A stretch of DNA of 64,000 nucleotides from Siderastrea siderea (Eukaryota > Cnidaria > Anthozoa > Scleractinia > Rhizangiidae), in contig OZ034975.1 of assembly GCA_964030785.1 (NCBI GenBank), forward strand, positions 14,890,142 through 14,954,141, in the 5' to 3' direction. Of this stretch, positions 58,995 to 64,000 are shown piece after piece; within the stretch, counting starts at the first letter, position 1, and every line of letters begins with the position of its first letter. Below the pieces are notes generated by a model. It did no database searches and was not told the DNA's origin. It was given only the letters and a program-made list of their open reading frames with translations. Made by a program: the position numbers and the translations under genes.

Positions 58995-59642
58995 TTAGTC
59001 ACTGTCGTCGTAATCCAACCGACGTCGTAACTTTTTGCCACGAGCCCAATCTTCCCAACCGGGTAAAGGTTTCAATCGTTCCACTTCTCGGGCAGGTGCT
59101 TTGCCTTTACCTTTGCGACTCTCGGCTATTTGTTTTTCCAAGGTCTTGCGCTGTTCTCGAATGGCTTCTAAACGACGACTGAGATCGTCTCCTCGACTAG
59201 TGGAAGGCCTCTCTTTCTTGAGAATGGGAATTTTACTGGTGGTGGCCGCTCCTTTGCCTTTCTTGGTTGTAGGGGTAATGGGGCGTTTGGGAGTCGACGG
59301 GCTGCCTTTTATCATGCGCTTCAACCATTGTTCCACGGGTCCCGTCACCAAATCCCCGGCTTCTTCCTCACCTTCTTCGCCTGGCGGGCCACCGGGTGCC
59401 CCCACACCCACGCCTCCAGGAAATTGACGAATGCGTTTGGTTAGCTTGGTTAATTCTTGACTCAACGGTTTAGTTTGGGCATTGACGAGGGCGGGTGGGA
59501 GTTGAGGGTCGGCTAACAACACATGTTTTTTGGCGGCGAGCGTCGCGGCTTTGTTCAACAAAGCATTTTCGGTAATTTCTCCTTTGTAATATTGAATGAG
59601 TTGTTCAAAGTCCTTTTGGGGAATCATGTAGACCTCGTCCAT
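58995..59642 (-). CDS. conserved virion protein, element B
   Basis: 215 residues, counterpart of 40040-40672. Same helical N-terminus, FPGGVGVGAPGG hinge and charged C-terminal helix ending LDYDDSD. Differences are small insertions and deletions in low-complexity linkers, all multiples of three, so the frame is under selection or recently so. Confidence 0.75.
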   Translation of the reverse strand: MDEVYMIPQKDFEQLIQYYKGEITENALLNKAATLAAKKHVLLADPQLPPALVNAQTKPLSQELTKLTKRIRQFPGGVGVGAPGGPPGEEGEEEAGDLVTGPVEQWLKRMIKGSPSTPKRPITPTTKKGKGAATTSKIPILKKERPSTSRGDDLSRRLEAIREQRKTLEKQIAESRKGKGKAPAREVERLKPLPGWEDWARGKKLRRRLDYDDSD

Positions 59643-59860
59643 GGTTGACTACAGTCGTGACAAAGTTCCCCGTCTTCCACAACACGACAGCTCTCACAAA
59701 GACGGGCCTTTAAGATGTGTTGGTACTCTCGATACAACAGGTGATATTTATGCTTCCAATAAGAACACTCGTCTTTCCACTTGTCGGTGGCCCGATTGGC
59801 CTCTTGTAATAGAGTGATCCACGTGGCCAGGGTTAACGGGTCGGTCGAGCACATTGACAT
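59624..59860 (-). CDS. CxxC zinc-ribbon-like protein, element B
   Basis: 78 residues from ATG at 59860, counterpart of 40654-40884. Keeps LCESC and LCHDC pairs and the aromatic helix. Confidence 0.65.
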   Translation of the reverse strand: MSMCSTDPLTLATWITLLQEANRATDKWKDECSYWKHKYHLLYREYQHILKARLCESCRVVEDGELCHDCSQPWTRST

Positions 59861-60159
59861 AACACCTCGTGAAGTCCTTGAAACAATCCGCGTCCTTTTT
59901 GTTGGACTAACCACTGACGACGTTTTTTGACCGAATGTTGACGACGTCCCAAATCACGTAGCACCTTTTTATAGGGTTGAAGTTTAGCTAGGATGGGTGG
60001 GGTGACGGGAATCTTGTTTTTTAAGAAGTTCAAGACCAATTCACTCACAGCATTGATTTGATCGGCATTGGCATGTTGTAACAACTCTTGACGTTTCAAA
60101 CCATTGGCTTCTTGTAACACCGACCGTAAAAACGGTAATTGACGTCGGAGTCGTTGCAT
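59833..60159 (-). CDS. conserved basic Polinton protein, element B
   Basis: 108 residues, counterpart of 40866-41183, nearly identical apart from the last few residues (CARPTR instead of CLR). Overlaps the following gene start. Confidence 0.7.
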   Translation of the reverse strand: MQRLRRQLPFLRSVLQEANGLKRQELLQHANADQINAVSELVLNFLKNKIPVTPPILAKLQPYKKVLRDLGRRQHSVKKRRQWLVQQKGRGLFQGLHEVLCQCARPTR

Positions 60160-60162
60160 CCT

Positions 60163-60330
60163 TTATCGGTGACGATACCGTTGTTTGGCTTTTTGAATCG
60201 TGCGTTTTATACGTTTATCCGTTTCCAAGGCCACGGCTTTCCCTAATCCTGCCATGGCGGGGACCAATAGATTTAAAAACCCTCCTCGTTGACGATGACG
60301 TCGTCGTCTTCTTCTCCTCAAGGATACCAT
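60163..60330 (-). CDS. 55-residue basic core protein, element B
   Basis: Counterpart of 41187-41354: arginine block, QRGGFLNLLVPAMAGLG, basic end RYRHR. Same length despite nucleotide indels in the arginine region, which argues for a real gene. Confidence 0.72.
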   Translation of the reverse strand: MVSLRRRRRRRHRQRGGFLNLLVPAMAGLGKAVALETDKRIKRTIQKAKQRYRHR

Positions 60331-60656
60331 GGTCGACCCGTCAATAGACGTTGAAGAGCTTTGTCTCGTTTGATGAGATCTCGCGTCTCTTTATAGCCTT
60401 GACGGGTATTGCGTTTGAAATCTTGCCACCAACCCCCACCTCGTTGTCCTCGGTAATGTTGTACATTATCGGTAATGCCTTTCAAGGCTTGACCGCCTAA
60501 TTTGCCTAAAGCGAGGCTAAACCCAGGCGCTGGACCCGATAGAACCATACCCAGGCCATGGGCTATTTTATCCACCAAACGGGGTTTGCGACGCATTAAT
60601 GCCCCTGCTCGTTGACGTCGTTTTCTTTGGGTGGTTCTTTTTCGTCGGACGGCCAT
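60318..60656 (-). CDS. basic virion protein, element B
   Basis: 112 residues, counterpart of 41348-41683. First site reads RQRAGAL (G to A change), second GQRGGGWWQDF is kept. The stop has moved two codons relative to A. Confidence 0.74.
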   Translation of the reverse strand: MAVRRKRTTQRKRRQRAGALMRRKPRLVDKIAHGLGMVLSGPAPGFSLALGKLGGQALKGITDNVQHYRGQRGGGWWQDFKRNTRQGYKETRDLIKRDKALQRLLTGRPWYP

Positions 60657-61273
60657 GGTTGTAGGAGTGTGGGACTGGAGGGGGGCGGCTTTTTATCCTT
60701 TTCCGTCCAATAGCTTTTCGACATGAAGGGACGAGCACATCCATCCACGTAACATGGCCCTTCCACGGGTTGGTACACAAAACGACGATGGTAATCTTGC
60801 ACACATCGTTTGGGTAACGGAGGGGTGAAATCCACAATGGTATCATCTAAGGTTTGCATCTTGATTAAAAATCGTTCCAGATCCTCCAAGGGAACACCCC
60901 GCACATGGGTTTTCAATTCGGTCAAGGCTTTGGCATAGGTGGTAAATGCAAATCGACTCATGGTCACTTTAAATCGGTATTGTTTAAAATCATTCCATCC
61001 TTTGACCACGGTCCCCACGGCCGCCAAACAGGCTACCAACGTACTGTTTTCCAAAAGCGGTCCAGCAATCATGCCGGCAGCCATCAGGAGTAACGCCATG
61101 CCATTGAACAAGGCATTCATCCACTTGTAATGATTCAACATTTTTCGATAACACCACCATTGTTGATGATAAAATGCATACAAGGAATCCATGCGTTGTA
61201 ACAGGTCCGGGGGGAATTGAAGGCCATGCTGTTTCGATCCATTCAATAACGACACAACGGTTTTCATCCTCAC
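60596..61273 (-). CDS. two-helix SLATT-like membrane protein, element B
   Basis: 225 residues, counterpart of 41620-42294. Both hydrophobic segments and the following WNDFKQYRFKVTMSRFAF helix are unchanged; divergence is concentrated in the C-terminal tail, where the Asp run is replaced by a Glu/Pro/Lys-rich sequence. This distribution points to constraint on the membrane hairpin and helix. Confidence 0.7.
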   Translation of the reverse strand: MRMKTVVSLLNGSKQHGLQFPPDLLQRMDSLYAFYHQQWWCYRKMLNHYKWMNALFNGMALLLMAAGMIAGPLLENSTLVACLAAVGTVVKGWNDFKQYRFKVTMSRFAFTTYAKALTELKTHVRGVPLEDLERFLIKMQTLDDTIVDFTPPLPKRCVQDYHRRFVYQPVEGPCYVDGCARPFMSKSYWTEKDKKPPPSSPTLLQPWPSDEKEPPKENDVNEQGH

Positions 61274-61372
61274 GGCGAAACACGGGACGAAGACGTTTGT
61301 ACGCTGGGTGCTCCTCCCTGTTTATAACTGGTCACAATGCTATTGGTCATGGTGACATTTCACGTCCTTGGG

Positions 61373-61627
61373 CTAATTGTTCTTGTAACAGCATCCGTAA
61401 ACGTCGTTGTAAATCTGCTTGACGCAAGGTGCGAGGCTGTCTGCCAGGACTCCAAGATCCTCGAGGGGTGGCTGGATTGGAGGCAGGACGTCGAGAAGGC
61501 CTTGGTCTCCCGACAAATACCAATCTTGGAAGGCGCTTATGGACATTTGATTGCTGGTGGACGCCCCAACCCCCGCAGGGGCCACGGTATCGTACGATTG
61601 CGGAGGTTGACGGTCATCATCGGCCAT
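61373..61627 (-). CDS. small proline-rich protein, element B
   Basis: 84 residues from ATG at 61627 (MADDDRQPPQSYDTV). TATA box CTATAAAGG at 61658-61666. Longer than in A because the TGA of A is a Gly codon here. The overlapping frame with TLRQADLQRRLRML is also present. Confidence 0.5.
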   Translation of the reverse strand: MADDDRQPPQSYDTVAPAGVGASTSNQMSISAFQDWYLSGDQGLLDVLPPIQPPLEDLGVLADSLAPCVKQIYNDVYGCCYKNN

Positions 61628-61660
61628 GGTCGCTCTCTTTTTCCTGTTCAAATGGTGCCT

Positions 61661-62314
61661 TTATAGTCGTTTTTGATAGGTGCGAGTCCATCCTTCGTCT
61701 TTTAACAGGTGACTCAACACACGTTGTTGATCGGAGGAGGCGGGGTGTAAATCCAAGACCAAATACCCATACGGTCGTGTGGTGGCCTGATGAAATGTCT
61801 CCAACGTGTCTTTCCAAGTGGTAGGAAACGATTGAAGCATGACATTGCGTACCCCTAATTGATCTCGGGGGTTCTTGAACGCTACAATGTAATGGGCATT
61901 GCGGGAAATACTTTTCGCATAGCGACCCACGGGAAACATGTCTTGGCACAAGTATAGGACGGTCACCCCTTGATGATGCGAATGTTTGGTGAATAAATCC
62001 AGCACGCGTTTGTCACCCGATCCTTCATCCATTAAATCATCCAAGACCAGGACCCCATGTCCTTCAGGAAACCATTGGACCAACGCCTCATGATCGGGAA
62101 TGCCTTCGTGAAACACGATCCCTTGATTTTGCATGCTTCGAAATCGATCTTGCCAGGCCCCATAACAATAATGTCGTTCGGTCGGTGGGGTTTCAAACAA
62201 CTCTGGGTTGTCTACCAAGAGTTTTTCCGTAAAGACGGTTTTACCACATCCCGAAGGTCCCACCACCAAGATAGAGGAGGGGGTATGAAAACGAAACGGT
62301 TTCCCCGTTTGCAT
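61661..62314 (-). CDS. ATP: packaging ATPase, element B
   Basis: 217 residues, Walker A GPSGCGKT and Walker B VLVLDDL conserved. Counterpart of 42702-43355 with about ten substitutions. Confidence 0.93.
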   Translation of the reverse strand: MQTGKPFRFHTPSSILVVGPSGCGKTVFTEKLLVDNPELFETPPTERHYCYGAWQDRFRSMQNQGIVFHEGIPDHEALVQWFPEGHGVLVLDDLMDEGSGDKRVLDLFTKHSHHQGVTVLYLCQDMFPVGRYAKSISRNAHYIVAFKNPRDQLGVRNVMLQSFPTTWKDTLETFHQATTRPYGYLVLDLHPASSDQQRVLSHLLKDEGWTRTYQKRL

Positions 62315-62331
62315 GATGATACTACCCAGTT

Positions 62332-62340
62332 AAAAAAAAA
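62332..62340 (-). terminator. Pol III T-run terminator, element B
   Basis: Nine T residues on the minus strand, 14 nt past the tRNA-like 3' end, matching 43378-43386. Confidence 0.65.
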
Positions 62341-62354
62341 GGCACCTTTTTATT

Positions 62355-62435
62355 GGAGCCGGTGGGACTCGAACCCACGACCCAATCGCTATCTTGGATC
62401 AAGTCCAAAGGCTCTACCCACTGAGCGACGACTCC
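62355..62435 (-). tRNA. tRNA-like gene, element B
   Basis: 81 nt. Acceptor GGAGTCG / CGGCTCC, D arm GCTC / GAGC with A-box, T arm GTGGG / CCCAC with perfect B-box. The anticodon stem TTTGG / CCAAG is better than in A, with loop ACTTGAT; position 33 is C, not T, and the variable region is 14 nt. One reading gives anticodon UUG, but the loop is not canonical. Acceptor change T to C on one side relative to A still pairs, so the stem is compensated or tolerated. Conserved position between protease and ATPase. Confidence 0.75.
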
Positions 62436-62465
62436 GACACCGTTTTTTCCAACGAACTTTTTTAT

Positions 62466-63005
62466 TTAAGCATTACATTGATGATACGGATGACAACAAA
62501 GTTGATACCATCTGGCTTCTTGACCTACAATCAATTGTTGAAGGCGTTGACCCGCTTGATGGTCATTCCTGACATAATCATAATCCGAAAACTCATTTAA
62601 AAATGCTTGCAAGGTCCGTCCACGGGCTTTGGCTTTCAAGTACAACAAGGCGTAATCACCACAACTCTTGCTTGAAATGGCTTGGAGGGACTTGCCATTG
62701 GTCACCACATACTTCCAATGGTTGACAATCCAATCTCGTAACGGGGTAGCTTGCACGTACGTGTCCATGGGCAAAGCATAACTGTCCAGGACTTCACACA
62801 CCTTTCCATCCGTCCACACCGCTAACCAATGTTGTCCCGGTTGATCGTGTGGGTCGGTATTCACAATGTACCCTTGAGGGGCAGTCTTGACAGGCCTCTT
62901 GGGTAAACGATCACAGGCCACTGTCCCGTAAAAGACCGGTTTCAATTGCGGGTCGTCTCGGGCTAAATAATCCAACTGCACATTATTCAAGGCCACATGT
63001 TCCAT
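62466..63005 (-). CDS. PRO: adenain-like protease, element B
   Basis: 179 residues with His59, Asp74, Gln109 and Cys115 all kept; about ten substitutions relative to A. The ATG overlaps the capsid stop as TGATG. AATAAA overlaps the stop codon. Confidence 0.93.
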   Translation of the reverse strand: MEHVALNNVQLDYLARDDPQLKPVFYGTVACDRLPKRPVKTAPQGYIVNTDPHDQPGQHWLAVWTDGKVCEVLDSYALPMDTYVQATPLRDWIVNHWKYVVTNGKSLQAISSKSCGDYALLYLKAKARGRTLQAFLNEFSDYDYVRNDHQAGQRLQQLIVGQEARWYQLCCHPYHQCNA

Positions 63006-64000
63006 CAGTGCTGGTAAATGTTATACAACACGGCTCCGTTCCTGTCAATCTCCAGCAAGTTCTCAAATTCTCCATACACGAGCACGGTTATATTGACACC
63101 GGGTGCGGCTCCAAATTCCAAGACCAGTTGTAAATCGCCTGTTTGCTTGGGGTTGAGGGTTTGACTGTCAGCACATCCATTGGCCACATTGTCAAACATG
63201 TACAAGGTACAATTTTTCTGATGGCCCCAATCCAGCAGTTCTACCATGTTGCCTTTCTTTTTACACCAAGCACCACTGGCTTGCAGAAAACGGAAGTAGC
63301 CTAGATTATCTCGGGTGCCATTGTTGTGCACTAACTGCAGGGTTTCATAAGGGTATTCTTCTCCTTTGACAATCTGTTTAATGGACGTCAGACCAAATTT
63401 CTGGAAACAGAAAGGATCTCGGGTCACATCTCCATTGAAGGCACGGCTGTCCAGTAACCCCACAATCAATCGGTCAGGTATTCTGTTTTGAAACAGGTTC
63501 GGGATATCAAAACGGACCAGGTTGTTTTGCATGCTGAAGGTCCGGATTTCACTGCGGACGGTCGGGTAAGCCGCCACTTCTCCTTCATTGTGTCTTTTTT
63601 CAGATAAACTCTGGTAGATGGCGTCATTCAAACGCAGTTGGCAGAGATGAAACCGTAGTTTGACATCCCCTTCCATCAATCGGCCAGCTAGACCCACTCC
63701 ATTGAAAAACAGGCTGGGGCCATTGAAATGAAATTTCATCTTGATTTCGATGCCAGGCACCAACAGTTTGCCAGTGTGAAACACTTCCAAGTGCGGGGTA
63801 AACACCAGACTGTGGGTAAGACCTCCAGCATACTTCTCCACTTCGTCCACAGAGGTATTGAAGGCTGCTTTATGATTAGCACTCAGATCTTGCCAATGTT
63901 GATGGTTTCCTGCTTTGTCTGTGTTGGTGGCAGTCCATTGGGGTGGGAAATCCACTTGATTGTACCAGCCTTGGGGTCCCAACACAGTCTTGCCATCTTC
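63005..64000 (-). CDS. MCP: major capsid protein, element B, cut by window edge
   Basis: The last 331 or so codons are present; the gene runs off the right edge. It follows the A copy closely (PDRLIVGLLDSRAFNGD, KKGNMVELLD) but reads through the position that is TAG in A and continues in frame to NIYQH. No defect is visible in the part shown. Confidence 0.93.
   Translation of the reverse strand, partial: EDGKTVLGPQGWYNQVDFPPQWTATNTDKAGNHQHWQDLSANHKAAFNTSVDEVEKYAGGLTHSLVFTPHLEVFHTGKLLVPGIEIKMKFHFNGPSLFFNGVGLAGRLMEGDVKLRFHLCQLRLNDAIYQSLSEKRHNEGEVAAYPTVRSEIRTFSMQNNLVRFDIPNLFQNRIPDRLIVGLLDSRAFNGDVTRDPFCFQKFGLTSIKQIVKGEEYPYETLQLVHNNGTRDNLGYFRFLQASGAWCKKKGNMVELLDWGHQKNCTLYMFDNVANGCADSQTLNPKQTGDLQLVLEFGAAPGVNITVLVYGEFENLLEIDRNGAVLYNIYQH

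Larger units (their letters stand above)
55945..64000 (-). mobile_element. Polinton element B, partial, left arm rearranged
   Basis: The left edge is marked by GGGATCGCGGGCTCAGATCAG at 55955, matching terminal-repeat sub-units of A. From the acidic gene (58303) to the capsid gene (cut at 64000) gene order, spacing and sequence follow element A closely. Left of 58270 it differs completely: no POLB, instead three small genes and a full FYVTL gene. The right part is outside the window, so whether POLB or integrase occur there is unknown. Confidence 0.88.

Overview
The window looks like a repeat-dense stretch of an invertebrate animal genome, most probably a cnidarian and within that an anthozoan such as a stony coral. 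The evidence is indirect: many palindromic MITEs, a BEL/Pao retrotransposon, an L1/Tx1-type and an L2/CR1-type LINE, a tRNA-derived SINE, an array-type C2H2 zinc-finger gene, and two Polinton (Maverick, adintovirus-like) elements whose capsid genes belong to the lineage common in cnidarian and other invertebrate genomes. No complete ordinary host housekeeping gene is visible.

Layout. 1-4.8 kb: gene-free, with microsatellites, short tandem repeats and a 980-bp foldback element. 4.85-9.88 kb: a BEL/Pao LTR retrotransposon with identical 180-bp LTRs and a perfect 5-bp target duplication, nested in a 154-bp palindromic MITE; its polyprotein has lost the integrase core in frame. 10.4-15.7 kb: a near-perfect 166-bp palindrome, then a decayed L1/Tx1-type LINE on the minus strand. 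15.7-24 kb: gene-free, with an L2-like LINE 3' end, several terminal-inverted-repeat elements and hairpins. 24.1-25.6 kb: a C2H2 zinc-finger array on the minus strand, broken at its 3' part. 25.6-33.4 kb: a SINE and TTAA-flanked MITEs, one family present three times.

33.4-53.8 kb: Polinton A, about 20 kb, with inverted terminal repeats. Most genes run on the minus strand: protein-primed DNA polymerase B, a PLA2-domain virion protein, several small basic virion proteins, a two-membrane-helix protein, packaging ATPase, a tRNA-like gene, adenain-type protease, major capsid protein (with a nonsense mutation), more basic core-like proteins, two paralogous FYVTL virion proteins, a DDE integrase with chromodomain, a tandem GRF zinc-finger protein and a truncated third FYVTL paralogue. 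A small acidic gene and a SLOG-fold gene run on the plus strand. Genes are packed end to end, often with 1-60 nt overlaps and their own TATA boxes. The gene set predicts a complete replication, integration, packaging and maturation programme: POLB copies the genome, integrase inserts it, ATPase packages it, and the protease matures virion proteins at a shared QRGG-type motif.

53.8-55.9 kb: terminal-repeat fragments, a tandem array with a roughly 290-bp unit, GC-rich simple repeats. 55.9-64 kb: Polinton B, a close relative running off the right edge. From the PLA2 gene to the capsid gene it matches A gene for gene, tRNA-like gene included, but its left arm carries no POLB. Instead it has a FYVTL gene module fused directly to the TATA box of the acidic gene, as if a right-end module had been copied onto the left end.

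Most notable: a SLOG-fold protein and a SLATT-like two-helix membrane protein in the same element (these domains are partners in bacterial conflict systems); a conserved tRNA-like Pol III unit between protease and ATPase; a shared cleavage motif linking at least six virion proteins; and the chimeric left arm of element B.
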